Notes under the pieces: generated by a model | What the model was told of the DNA's origin: nothing | Databases searched by the model: none | Seen by the model: the letters and a program-made list of their open reading frames with translations, nothing else | Part shown: piece after piece, positions 34,599 to 43,704 of the stretch | How positions within the stretch are numbered: the first letter of the stretch is position 1 | How the letters are laid out: every line of letters starts with the position of its first letter | Translations under genes and position numbers: made by a program | Assembly (NCBI GenBank): GCA_023404095.1 | Contig: JAEYDD010000075.1 | Coordinates: 248,001 to 312,000, forward strand | Source: Pseudomonadota bacterium | Lineage (GTDB): Bacteria > Pseudomonadota > Alphaproteobacteria > Rhizobiales > Rhizobiaceae | DNA length: 64,000 bases | Direction: 5' to 3'

Positions 34599-35441
34599 AT
34601 GCACAGAACCCGCATCCTCGACCATGCCGTGCTGATCCTCGGCGCCCTGTTCCTGACGCTGCCTGTTGTCGTCGCCTTCATGACCTCGACGCACGAGGCG
34701 GCCGCGATCCATTCGAAGGGGCTGATGCTCTCGCCCGGCGGTCACCTCGTCGAGACCTACGAAACCGTGCTGACTCGCCAGGGCGGCTTCACCGGACAGG
34801 TGACGGGCGCGCGGATGATGATGAACTCCTTCATCCTCGGCATCGGCTTCGCGGTCGGAAAGATCACGCTTTCGATGCTGGCTGCCTATGCGATCGTCTA
34901 TTTCCGCTTCCGCTTCGCCACGCTCGCCTTCTGGGTGATCTTCACCACGCTGCTTCTGCCGCTGGAAGTCCGCATCATGCCGTCCTACGAGGTGATGAGC
35001 AGCCTCGGTCTGATCAATTCCTATACCGGCCTGATCGTGCCGCTGCTCGCATCCGCGACCGGCACCTTCTACTTCCGCCAGTTCTTCAAGTCGGTGCCCG
35101 AGGAACTGCTGGAGGCCGCGCGCATCGACGGCGCCGGCCCGTTCAAGTTCTTCATCGACGTGCTGGTGCCGCTGTCGAAGACGATGATCGCGGCGATCTT
35201 CATCATCATGTTCGTCTATGGCTGGAACCAGTATCTCTGGCCGATGCTGATGACCACCGATGAGCGCTTCTTCACCCTGATGCGTGGCATCAAGCAGATC
35301 CTCCAGGTCTGGATCGGCTCGCAGATCCCCGACTATAATGAGGCTTTTGCCCTGGCGGTCCTCGCCATGCTGCCGCCCGTGCTCATCGTGGTGATCTTCC
35401 AGAGCTGGTTCATCAAGGGCCTCACCGAAAGCGACAAGTAA
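34599..35441 (+). CDS. ugpE: sn-Glycerol-3-phosphate ABC transporter, permease
   Basis: A 280-residue permease of the MalG/UgpE group with six helices. Its EAA loop is LLEAARIDGAGPFKFFIDVL. Together with UgpA it forms the membrane channel. It precedes ugpC by 10 bases. Confidence 0.94.
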   Translation: MHRTRILDHAVLILGALFLTLPVVVAFMTSTHEAAAIHSKGLMLSPGGHLVETYETVLTRQGGFTGQVTGARMMMNSFILGIGFAVGKITLSMLAAYAIVYFRFRFATLAFWVIFTTLLLPLEVRIMPSYEVMSSLGLINSYTGLIVPLLASATGTFYFRQFFKSVPEELLEAARIDGAGPFKFFIDVLVPLSKTMIAAIFIIMFVYGWNQYLWPMLMTTDERFFTLMRGIKQILQVWIGSQIPDYNEAFALAVLAMLPPVLIVVIFQSWFIKGLTESDK

Positions 35442-35451
35442 GGATAAGTCG

Positions 35452-36588
35452 ATGGCAACGATCGAGATCGACAAGGTGTCGAAGGTGTATCACGGCAACG
35501 TGCCGGCGGTGAGCGAGGTCGATATCAGGATCGACGACGGCGAGTTCATCGTCCTCGTTGGCCCCTCCGGCTGCGGCAAGTCGACCCTTCTACGGATGGT
35601 CGCGGGGCTGGAGACGATCTCGTCCGGCACGGTAAAAATCGGCGGCCGCATCGTCAACGACGTCGAGCCGGCCGACCGCGACATCGCCATGGTATTCCAG
35701 AACTACGCGCTCTATCCGCACATGACGGTGCGCGAGAACCTCGCCTACGGGCTGAAGAACCGCCGCACGCCGAAGCCGGAGATCGAGGCGCGTGTCGCCG
35801 AGGCCGCCCGCATGCTGGAGCTCGGCCCCTATCTCGACCGCAAGCCGCGTGCGCTCTCCGGCGGCCAGCGCCAGCGCGTCGCCATGGGCCGCGCCATCGT
35901 CCGCCACCCCTCGGCCTTCCTGTTCGACGAGCCCCTGTCCAACCTCGACGCCAAGTTGCGGGTCTCCATGCGCGGCGAGATCAAGCGACTGCAGCGCCGC
36001 GTCGGCACGACGTCGCTCTACGTCACCCACGACCAGCTCGAGGCGATGACGCTCGCCGACCGCCTCGTTGTCCTGAACGGCGGCCGCATCGAGCAGATCG
36101 GCCGGCCCCTCGACGTCTATCACGCGCCCGCCTCCACCTTCGTCGCAAGCTTCATCGGCTCGCCGGCGATGAACCTCGTGCAGGGCGAACTGCACGGCAG
36201 CAAGCTTGCGATCGGCCCCGCACTGATCGATCTCGGCCAAACCGTGCCCACGCAAGGCGCCGTCACCGTCGGCTTCCGTGCCGAGGACCTGCAGGCCGTC
36301 GGCGCCCCGCTTAATGCAGGCGCTAAGATCGGCCCTGCCGCCATGCCGCTGCGCGTCGACTATGTCGAGGAACTGGGTTCGCAACGCCTCGTCCACGGTA
36401 AGGTGGGCGACCAGCCGGTCACCGTCGCGCTCTCGTCGGATGCGCCGTTGTCCGGGGAGATGCAGCTCGCCGTTCCGCTCGGCCGGCTCCACTTCTTTGA
36501 TGCCGAGACCGGGCGCCGTCTCTCCTGGTCGTCGGTCGAGCCGCGCCGCATGACCACGACTGCCGACCTTCTGGAGACGGCCCGATGA
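35452..36588 (+). CDS. ugpC: sn-Glycerol-3-phosphate ABC transporter, ATPase
   Basis: A 378-residue ABC ATPase of the MalK/UgpC type: Walker A GPSGCGKST at 37-45, signature LSGGQRQRVAMGR, Walker B FLFDEPLSNLDAKLR and the switch histidine in YVTHDQLEA. The C-terminal third is a TOBE/OB regulatory domain (FRAEDLQAV). It powers uptake and, in E. coli, is inhibited by internal phosphate through this domain. It overlaps the next gene by 4 bases (ATGA). Confidence 0.94.
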   Translation: MATIEIDKVSKVYHGNVPAVSEVDIRIDDGEFIVLVGPSGCGKSTLLRMVAGLETISSGTVKIGGRIVNDVEPADRDIAMVFQNYALYPHMTVRENLAYGLKNRRTPKPEIEARVAEAARMLELGPYLDRKPRALSGGQRQRVAMGRAIVRHPSAFLFDEPLSNLDAKLRVSMRGEIKRLQRRVGTTSLYVTHDQLEAMTLADRLVVLNGGRIEQIGRPLDVYHAPASTFVASFIGSPAMNLVQGELHGSKLAIGPALIDLGQTVPTQGAVTVGFRAEDLQAVGAPLNAGAKIGPAAMPLRVDYVEELGSQRLVHGKVGDQPVTVALSSDAPLSGEMQLAVPLGRLHFFDAETGRRLSWSSVEPRRMTTTADLLETAR

Positions 36589-37580
36589 TCCGCACGACCG
36601 TTCCGGCACTCGTGGGCGTGCCCGAAGAGACGCGCTTGCAGGTCGCTACCCTGCCGCGCACCGTCCAAGCTCATGACGACAAGATGGCGTCGCTTGCCTT
36701 CATGAACGCGATCGAGATGGGCGGCCGTGCCGTTTCCGCCGGCCCGCTCGCCTTTCCCTTCGAGGTCGGCGCCTGGAACCTGGAACGCTGCCTGTTTCCC
36801 GAAGCGACCGCAGGCCTGCTCCAGCGGGCGACGCCGGCACCCGTCGTGCTCGTCTCCGAGATGGACAGCGGCATGGCCCGCACCGGCCAGCGCAACACCA
36901 CGGCCGAGCTGGCGGCCCATCTCGGCATGGGCTATGCCTACGGTGTGGAGTTCCTCGAACTCGGCCTTGGCTCCGAAACCGAGCGCGAGTTCTGTAGGGA
37001 CGCCTTCAACCTTCACGGCTTCCACGGGAACGGTCTGATGGCCAATGTCCCGCTGCAGCAGCCCTTCATGCTCCGCCTCGAAGGCGGGCGGCTGTGGTTC
37101 ATCGACGGTGGTGACCAGCCCCGACTCGGCGAGCGCATGGCGATCGGCGCGGTCCTCGAGACGGAAGCCGGCCCCTTCGTCGCCGTCTCCGTCCACCTCG
37201 AAAGCGCCACGACGGCCGTCTATCGCGAGCGTCAGGTCGTAGGCCTCCTCAACGCCCTCGACGAAGCCTTTCCTGGCCTCCCGGTCCTGATCGGCGGCGA
37301 TCTCAACACCGGAAACCATGCCGGCGGCGACTTCGAGGCCGAAGGCCTGTTTCGCCAGGCCGCCGCCCGCGGCTTCGCTCGCCATGGCGGCCCGCTCGAG
37401 CAGATGACCACCCGGCCGAGCCTGATCACCCGCTGGCCGGACCGGGCGATGAAGCTCGACTGGTTCCTGGCGCGCGGCCTGGTCGTGGGCGCGGCCCGGA
37501 TCGTCTCTTCCCTCGACGAGAGCGGTCGGCCGCTCTCCGACCACGACCTGATCGTCTGCGACATCGAGGGGTTCGCGTAG
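36585..37580 (+). CDS. EEP-family phosphoesterase coupled to the ugp operon
   Basis: A 331-residue endonuclease/exonuclease/phosphatase-fold protein. The whole active site is present: WNLERC, VSEMDSG (metal Glu), SVHLES (His), IGGDLNTGN (Asp/Asn), KLDWFLARG and SDHDLIV (Asp-His). No signal peptide is seen, so it acts in the cytoplasm. The start overlaps the ugpC stop by 4 bases, so it is translated with the transporter. A reasonable inference is hydrolysis of an imported phosphodiester such as a glycerophosphodiester, taking the place of the GDPD enzyme UgpQ of E. coli; nucleic acid or inositol phosphate substrates cannot be excluded. Confidence 0.85.
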   Translation: MIRTTVPALVGVPEETRLQVATLPRTVQAHDDKMASLAFMNAIEMGGRAVSAGPLAFPFEVGAWNLERCLFPEATAGLLQRATPAPVVLVSEMDSGMARTGQRNTTAELAAHLGMGYAYGVEFLELGLGSETEREFCRDAFNLHGFHGNGLMANVPLQQPFMLRLEGGRLWFIDGGDQPRLGERMAIGAVLETEAGPFVAVSVHLESATTAVYRERQVVGLLNALDEAFPGLPVLIGGDLNTGNHAGGDFEAEGLFRQAAARGFARHGGPLEQMTTRPSLITRWPDRAMKLDWFLARGLVVGAARIVSSLDESGRPLSDHDLIVCDIEGFA

Positions 37581-37755
37581 GTATTGCTCCCTCTGCGCGG
37601 GGCGCCTTTGGTGATCGCAATCCGGTCGCTGCCATGCGGGACGCGATCGGGCGTCGGCCTGCCGCGGGAGGCGCGATCGATGCGGTACTCTTGCAGGGGC
37701 GCTTAAGAAGCCCGCTGCGAGGACATCTTCCGTCCCGCCACCCCAATCCGCGTGA

Positions 37756-37773
37756 TTGCTAAAATTGTAGCAA
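37756..37773 (+). promoter_or_regulatory. Operator-like palindrome before the cupin gene
   Basis: TTGCTA-AAATTG-TAGCAA is a perfect inverted repeat with 6-base arms, ending 64 bases before the cupin start. Its AT-rich centre and position suggest a repressor site; no regulator gene is adjacent. The rest of the gap 37581-37837 shows no gene. Confidence 0.4.
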
Positions 37774-37837
37774 GCGCATGAACCTGCCTCGAACCTTCTT
37801 GTCCTAAGATCGCGAGAATGGCGAAGAGGGGACTTCG

Positions 37838-38338
37838 ATGGTTCTGAAACTGATGCTCGCAAGCGCGATCGGCATGGCCGCACGCACGATTCCGGCAAGG
37901 GCGCTGCCTCCGCGGCCCTTGATCGCGGCCTCCATGGACGAGATGGAGATGGTGGACACGCCGATCGAGCCGTCGTGGATTCTCGAGGGCGCTCCGCGCG
38001 CCCGTCTCGCCCTGCATTCGCGCGGTCACGACGACCAGTCGACGACCGCGGTGTGGGACTGTACCGCCGGCGCCTTTCGCTGGTATTTCGGCTGGGACGA
38101 GACGGTGATGATTCTGGAGGGCGAGGTGCACGTCACCACCGAAGACGGCGTCGAGCGAACGCTGCGCGCCGGTGACATAGCCTATTTCGCCGGCAAGACC
38201 TGGGCAACCTGGCGCGTCGATGACTATGTCCGCAAGATCGCCTTTTGTCGCAAGCAGTTTCCGGCTCCCTTCGCCATCGCCCTTCGCCTGCGCGACATGA
38301 TGCGTCCCGGTGCTGCGCGCGGCGGCCTCGCCGCCTGA
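37838..38338 (+). CDS. Cupin-domain protein (Cupin_3/DUF861-like)
   Basis: A 166-residue protein with one RmlC-like cupin barrel. FRWYFGWDETVMILEGEVHV is cupin motif 1 and LRAGDIAYFAGKTWATWRV motif 2, both of the Cupin_3 group; the usual metal histidines are mostly replaced, so metal binding is doubtful. The first 25 residues could be a membrane segment or leader. GAAGAGGGGA lies before the ATG. Function unknown. Confidence 0.8.
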   Translation: MVLKLMLASAIGMAARTIPARALPPRPLIAASMDEMEMVDTPIEPSWILEGAPRARLALHSRGHDDQSTTAVWDCTAGAFRWYFGWDETVMILEGEVHVTTEDGVERTLRAGDIAYFAGKTWATWRVDDYVRKIAFCRKQFPAPFAIALRLRDMMRPGAARGGLAA

Positions 38339-38557
38339 GTGGCTGTCGGCAGCGGGCGGCACAAGATATCCGTCCTGCCGGATGTGCGCGGATCGCGTCT
38401 GCCTGCCTGAGCGAGCGCTGCCTTCGTGGACGTCGCGTGGCGTCATCTGCGAAAGTGCGGCGAGACCTGTCTGATCGGCCCGGATGCCTTCCTCCGCCCG
38501 TTGCGTTTGCCGGGCCGCAGCCCTAAATGTGACGGGCAAATTCCTGAGGGCAATTAC

Positions 38558-39502
38558 ATGGCGAAGATCAAGAACGTCGCGGTCCAGATGGACCATGTGT
38601 CCACCGTCAACATCGCGGGCGATTCCACCTTCGCCATGAGCCTGGAGGCCCAGGCACGCGGCTACAATCTCTTCCACTATACGCCCGACAAGCTCAGCCT
38701 GCGCGATGGCAAGGTCTTTGCCACCGTCGAGCCGATGCGGCTTCGCGACGTCAAGGGCGACCACTACGAGCTTGGCGCGCCCGAACGCGTCGACCTCTCC
38801 ACCATGGACGTGGTGTTGCTCCGCCAGGACCCGCCTTTCGACATGGCCTACATCACATCCACCCACCTTCTGGAGCGGATCCATCCCAAGACGCTGGTGG
38901 TCAACGATCCGGCCTGGGTGCGCAACTCACCCGAGAAGATCTTCGTCACCGAATTTGCCGACCTGATGCCGGCAACGCTCATCACCCGCGACCCGGCCGA
39001 AATCCGCCGTTTCCGCGAGGAGATGGGCGATATCATTCTCAAACCGCTCTACGGCAACGGCGGCGCAGGCGTGTTCCACTCGACCCGCGACGACCGCAAC
39101 CTCTCTTCGCTCTTGGAAATGTTCGGCCAGCTGTTCCGCGAACCCTTCATCGCGCAACAATATCTTCCCGACGTGCGCAAGGGCGACAAGCGCATCATCC
39201 TCGTCGACGGTGAGCCGGTCGGCGCGATCAACCGCGTTCCCGCCGAGCACGACAGCCGCTCCAACATGCATGTCGGCGGCCGCGCCGAGGCCACTGCGCT
39301 GACGAGGCGCGAGGTGGAAATCTGCGCCCGCATCGGCCCGGCGCTCAAGGCCCGCGGTTTCCTGCTCGTCGGCATCGACGTCATCGGCGACTACATGACC
39401 GAGATCAACGTCACCTCGCCGACCGGCATCCGCGAGGTAAAGAAGTTCGGCGGCTCCGACATCGCAAGCCTGCTGTGGGACGCAATCGAAGCCAAGCGGT
39501 AG
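38558..39502 (+). CDS. gshB: Glutathione synthetase
   Basis: A 314-residue ATP-grasp ligase of standard length. VLLRQDPPFDMAYI, the ATP loop LKPLYGNGGAGVF and NVTSPTGIREVKKFGG are GshB signatures. It joins gamma-glutamylcysteine and glycine. The start MAKIKNVAVQMD is that of the family; the frame is open for another 44 codons upstream without similarity. The 219-base gap before it shows no gene. In related genomes gshB follows rsmI-yraN; here the ugp operon and a cupin gene lie between. Confidence 0.96.
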   Translation: MAKIKNVAVQMDHVSTVNIAGDSTFAMSLEAQARGYNLFHYTPDKLSLRDGKVFATVEPMRLRDVKGDHYELGAPERVDLSTMDVVLLRQDPPFDMAYITSTHLLERIHPKTLVVNDPAWVRNSPEKIFVTEFADLMPATLITRDPAEIRRFREEMGDIILKPLYGNGGAGVFHSTRDDRNLSSLLEMFGQLFREPFIAQQYLPDVRKGDKRIILVDGEPVGAINRVPAEHDSRSNMHVGGRAEATALTRREVEICARIGPALKARGFLLVGIDVIGDYMTEINVTSPTGIREVKKFGGSDIASLLWDAIEAKR

Positions 39503-39774
39503 GCTTCGCGCCGATATTCGTGGCCGCGGTCGTTCCCGGGCGTTCAGCGGCGCGCGCGACGACGGGCGGTCAGTACGGCTGACGGGCAGGGGCATCGTTG
39601 CTGTGTTCCGCCTGCTCCTTTTCACATCCCGCGTTGACATGAGCCCGCGGACATCCACCGTTGGCGCGCCCGCCGGATCCGCCGGTGGGCGGTCCGCCCG
39701 TCAAGCAGGCGGCAACGGACCGTCTGTTCTCCCGTTGCAACCTGATGCAGCCTGAGCGGGAAAAATACGCACAT

Positions 39775-39801
39775 TTGTTCGATAATTGTTCTTGTTATAT
39801 T
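39775..39801 (+). promoter_or_regulatory. Candidate LexA (SOS) box over the comM promoter
   Basis: GTTC-GATAATT-GTTC at 39777-39791 is the exact GTTC-N7-GTTC pattern bound by alphaproteobacterial LexA. It lies between a -35-like TTGTTC (39775-39780) and a -10-like TATATT (39796-39801; spacing 15), the usual place for a LexA operator. The next gene is comM at 39950. The rest of the 447-base gap 39503-39949 contains no gene I can support. Confidence 0.5.
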
Positions 39802-39949
39802 CCGCATACCGTGCAATCGTGTCAACTGCAACTTGAGGATTGGTTGTGGTGAGCGGGTGCAATTGTCGGAAGCCGCAAGCTCGCTTCCCGTCATGCGCAT
39901 TTCCTTCGCCAGCACGTTCGGCGGCATGAGGCCGCCGCTGGGGGCATTC

Positions 39950-41482
39950 ATGGTGGCAAGGGTCAGTACGGTGGCATTTCAGGGCATCGATGGCGTCCCC
40001 GTCGATGTCCAGGTTATGGTGGCGCCCGGCAAGGTCGGCATGCAGATCGTCGGCCTTCCGGACAAGGCTGTGGCGGAAAGCCGCGAACGCGTTCAGGCTG
40101 CCCTTCATGCCTCCGGGCTGTCGCTGCCGGCCAAGCGCGTGACGGTCAACCTCGCCCCTGCCGATCTGCCCAAGGAGGGCAGCCACTTTGATCTCCCCAT
40201 CGCCTTGGGCCTGATGGCTGCGCTCGGCGCCATTCCGGCGGATGCCCTTGAGGGTTATGTCGTGATCGGCGAACTCAATCTCGACGGCACCATTGCCGCC
40301 ATCGCCGGCGCGCTGCCAGCCGCGATCGGCGCCAACGCCCTCGGAAAGGGATTGATATGCCCCGCCGACAGCGGCGCGGAGGCGGCGTGGGCGGGAAGCG
40401 AACTCGACATCCTCGCGCCGCGAAGCCTGATCGCGCTGGCGAACCATTTTCGCGGCACCCAGGTGCTGTCGCGTCCCGAACCCGCAATTCGCGCAGCGCC
40501 CGCGAGCCTTCCCGATCTCGCCGACATCAAGGGCCAGGAGAGCGCCAAGCGCGCGCTGGAGGTCGCCGCCGCTGGCGGGCACAACCTGTTGATGGTCGGC
40601 CCTCCGGGATCCGGCAAGTCGATGCTCGCCGCGCGCCTGCCGTCGATTCTGCCACCGCTGGCGCCTGCAGAACTTCTCGAAGTCTCGATGATCCACTCCA
40701 TCGCCGGGCAGCTGGCCGGCGGGCGACTGTCCGACCGCCGGCCCTATCGCGCGCCGCACCATTCCGCGACCATGGCAGCTCTCGTCGGCGGCGGTTTTCG
40801 CGCCCGCCCGGGCGAGGCGTCGCTGGCCCATCACGGCGTCCTCTTCCTTGACGAGTTCCCGGAATTTTCGCCGCAGGTTCTGGATGCGTTGCGCCAGCCG
40901 CTCGAAACCAGCGAGTGCGTCATTGCACGAGCCAATCATCGGGTCAGCTATCCCGCCGCAATCCAGCTGGTCGCGGCGATGAACCCGTGCCGTTGCGGCA
41001 TAGCGGGCGAGCCAGGGCAGAGCTGCGCGCGCGGTCCGCGGTGCATGGCCGACTACCAGTCCCGTATCTCAGCGCCATTGATGGACCGCATCGACATCCG
41101 CATCGATGTGCCGGCTGTCTCGGCGAGCGATCTGATCCGGCCGATGGCGGCGGAGACCAGTGCCGCTGTGGCCGCACGCGTAGCGCGGGCGCGTGAGGCG
41201 CAGCGTGACCGGTTTCTGGCGCTCGGGCACTCCGGGATTTCCACCAATGCCCGGGCGTCGACCGCGCTGATCGAGCGCATTGTCGAACCCGATCCCGGCG
41301 GTCTGCAATTGCTTCGGGACGCGGCCGAAAAGATGCGCTTTTCCGCCCGCGGCTATCATCGTGTGCTCAAGGTCGCCCGCACGCTCGCCGATCTGGACGG
41401 AAAGGATATCGTCGGCCGTATACATCTCGCCGAAGCGATTTCCTATCGGATTGCCGGGGAGCGCCTGGCCGCGGCGGCCTGA
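39950..41482 (+). CDS. comM: YifB/ComM-family Mg-chelatase-like AAA+ ATPase
   Basis: A 510-residue protein with an N-terminal Lon-protease-like fold (residues about 1-160), a central AAA+ module and a C-terminal helical lid. Walker A is GPPGSGKSML, Walker B VLFLDEFPEF, and a cysteine-rich insertion CRCGIAGEPGQSCARGPRC may bind zinc. In Vibrio and Acinetobacter ComM is a hexameric branch-migration helicase that helps integrate foreign DNA during transformation; in non-competent bacteria it probably serves recombination repair. The frame is open upstream to 39833, but MVARVSTVAFQG is the conserved start. Confidence 0.94.
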   Translation: MVARVSTVAFQGIDGVPVDVQVMVAPGKVGMQIVGLPDKAVAESRERVQAALHASGLSLPAKRVTVNLAPADLPKEGSHFDLPIALGLMAALGAIPADALEGYVVIGELNLDGTIAAIAGALPAAIGANALGKGLICPADSGAEAAWAGSELDILAPRSLIALANHFRGTQVLSRPEPAIRAAPASLPDLADIKGQESAKRALEVAAAGGHNLLMVGPPGSGKSMLAARLPSILPPLAPAELLEVSMIHSIAGQLAGGRLSDRRPYRAPHHSATMAALVGGGFRARPGEASLAHHGVLFLDEFPEFSPQVLDALRQPLETSECVIARANHRVSYPAAIQLVAAMNPCRCGIAGEPGQSCARGPRCMADYQSRISAPLMDRIDIRIDVPAVSASDLIRPMAAETSAAVAARVARAREAQRDRFLALGHSGISTNARASTALIERIVEPDPGGLQLLRDAAEKMRFSARGYHRVLKVARTLADLDGKDIVGRIHLAEAISYRIAGERLAAAA

Positions 41483-41712
41483 GCGCGAACGGGACGCAAT
41501 TCGACCCGACCCGATCCGACGCGCGGTCAGGGCCGTCCTTCGGGGAGGGGCAAGCCATGGCCCGCGCACGGCCTTTGTCGGAGCTGCCGGCATTCCCTCA
41601 TGCGACCGCTCGTAGCGGCGGTAGCGATACGCGGCAGGCAACACCGAGCGGGAAAGACGGGGCACATCCTGGGCGGAGCGCCCCTGTCGCGGCAAGCTCG
41701 GGCGGGTTGGGA

Positions 41713-42681
41713 TCAGCCGCCGAGACCCTCGAACAGTGCGGTCGAGAGATAGCGTTCGGCAAAGGAGGGGATGATGACGACGATGGTTTTTCCCGCATTC
41801 TCCGGGCGGCTGCCGACCTTGATCGCTGCCGTCAGCGCCGCACCCGAGGAGATGCCGACCGGTACTCCTTCGAGCCGGGCCACCAGGCGGGCGTTCTCGA
41901 AGGCCTCGTCGTTGCTGACGGTGACGACCTCGTCGTAGATCTTGGTATCGAGGATCGCCGGTGCAAAGCCGGCGCCGATCCCCTGGATCTTGTGCGGTCC
42001 GGGATTGCCGCCGGACAGGACCGGGCTGTCTGCGGGCTCGACCGCGACCACCTTCAGGCCGGGCTTCTTCTGTTTCAGCACCTGGCCGGCGCCGGTGATC
42101 GTGCCGCCGGTACCGATGCCGGAAACGAGGATGTCGACCTGGCCTTCGGTATCGTTCCAGATCTCCTCGGCCGTCGTCTTGCGGTGAATTTCCGGATTGG
42201 CGGGATTTTCGAACTGCTGGGGAATGATGGCGTCGGGAAGCGTCGAGGCCAGCTCTTCCGCCTTGGCGATTGCCCCCTTCATGCCTTTCGGCCCTTCGGT
42301 GAGGACGAGTTCCGCACCCAGCAACGCCAGCATCTTGCGGCGCTCGATCGACATCGTCTCCGGCATGGTGAGGATCAGCTTGTAGCCCTTGGCGGCCGCG
42401 GCGAAGGCCAGCGCGATGCCGGTATTGCCCGACGTCGGCTCGATCAGCGTGGTCTTGCCGGGGCTGATCTTGCCCTGCGCCTCCAGCGCCTCGATCATGG
42501 CGACGCCGATGCGGTCCTTCACCGAGGCGATCGGATTGAAGAACTCCAGCTTTGCCAGAAGGTTGGCCTTGACGCCCTTTTCCTTCGCGAGCTTGTCGAG
42601 GCGCACGATCGGCGTATCGCCGATCGTCTCGGTAATGGAGGCGTAGACGCGGCCGCGGCCGGGCTTGCGGGTCTCAGGCAT
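41713..42681 (-). CDS. cysK: Cysteine synthase A
   Basis: A 322-residue fold-type II PLP enzyme. The cofactor lysine is in NPIASVKDRIG, the phosphate-binding loop of the substrate in EPTSGNTGIALA, and the PLP phosphate pocket in SGIGTGGTITG. It makes cysteine from O-acetylserine and sulfide. Convergent with comM; the 230-base gap between holds no gene. Confidence 0.95.
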   Translation of the reverse strand: MPETRKPGRGRVYASITETIGDTPIVRLDKLAKEKGVKANLLAKLEFFNPIASVKDRIGVAMIEALEAQGKISPGKTTLIEPTSGNTGIALAFAAAAKGYKLILTMPETMSIERRKMLALLGAELVLTEGPKGMKGAIAKAEELASTLPDAIIPQQFENPANPEIHRKTTAEEIWNDTEGQVDILVSGIGTGGTITGAGQVLKQKKPGLKVVAVEPADSPVLSGGNPGPHKIQGIGAGFAPAILDTKIYDEVVTVSNDEAFENARLVARLEGVPVGISSGAALTAAIKVGSRPENAGKTIVVIIPSFAERYLSTALFEGLGG

Positions 42682-42815
42682 TTCAGTCTCCCTTCAAATC
42701 TGCATTGAGGGGAGAATAGGTTTCGACGGCAGCCGAGACCAGTGGGGTATCGCCCATGTGTGGCCGGTGGAGTGGAAAAAACGCTTCGCAATCCGGTTGA
42801 ATGGAAATCTTTATT

Positions 42816-43433
42816 TCAAGCAGCGCGCGTTGCGATGTAGGCCGCGGTGCTGGCAAGGATGCCCGCCGCCACCCGGTTCAACGTCCGTAGCGCGCTCGGC
42901 TTCTTCAACAGCGTGCGCGCCCGCGAGGCGAGCGCCATGTACGGGATCAATACGACGAGAAGCACGACGAAGGTCGCCCCCAGCAGCAGCCCGTAGTCGT
43001 TCAGGCCGATCGCGCCGAGATCGATGAGCGTCGGCACGAGCGCGACGTAGAAAAGCATCGTCTTCGGATTGCCGAGCGTGACCAGCAGCCCGGAAAGAAA
43101 CGCCATCGCGACGTTCGATGAGCGGCGCGCCTGGATTTCCTGCGCCACGAGGCCCGCGGTCCAGAGCTTCCAGGCGATGTAGCCCAGATAGAGGGCGCCC
43201 GCGATCTTGATGACTATGAAGGCGGTCGTAAACGTCTGTGCGATGAAGGCGAGCCCCAGGATCACCGCCGTCAAGTAGATCATGTCGCCGAGGATCAGTC
43301 CCAGTCCCATGAAGAACGTCTCGCGGAAGCCCGAGCCGAGTGCGCGGGCAACGATCGCGGTGATGCCCGGGCCGGGGATCACGGCAGCGATGAAGAGGGC
43401 TCCGCTATAGGCAAGAAGGGCGGCAAGGGTCAT
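42816..43433 (-). CDS. LysE/RhtB-family amino acid exporter
   Basis: A 205-residue inner membrane protein with five to six helices. The N-terminal block PGPGITAIVARALGSGFR and the middle IAGALYLGYIAWKLW with GLLVTLGNPKTMLFYVALVP are LysE/RhtB signatures. It probably exports an amino acid or homoserine lactone. The ATG at 43433 opens the conserved part; the frame runs 40 codons further upstream without similarity. 134 bases upstream of cysK on the same strand; co-transcription possible. Confidence 0.92.
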   Translation of the reverse strand: MTLAALLAYSGALFIAAVIPGPGITAIVARALGSGFRETFFMGLGLILGDMIYLTAVILGLAFIAQTFTTAFIVIKIAGALYLGYIAWKLWTAGLVAQEIQARRSSNVAMAFLSGLLVTLGNPKTMLFYVALVPTLIDLGAIGLNDYGLLLGATFVVLLVVLIPYMALASRARTLLKKPSALRTLNRVAAGILASTAAYIATRAA

Positions 43434-43704
43434 GTCTGGATCTCTCTTTTGGTCCTCTCTACGCCTCGGCAAGTGTGCTTTCAAGCGCCGCGAAGGGAGC
43501 GCGCGTTTGGCGGGAAAGCAAAAGGGCAGCGGCCGGCATGCCGTGCAGGTCACACCACAGATCGAAGGCCGTTGAAGATTGCGACCGTCGCTCTAGCTTT
43601 GGTGCGGTCGGCGACCGCCAAAGGCGGCCCGATTTCGATTTTCCGGCGAGCGCCAAGAACACGTCGCGTCGGTTCAATGCCGTATCCCAACAAGGAGAAC
43701 CCGC

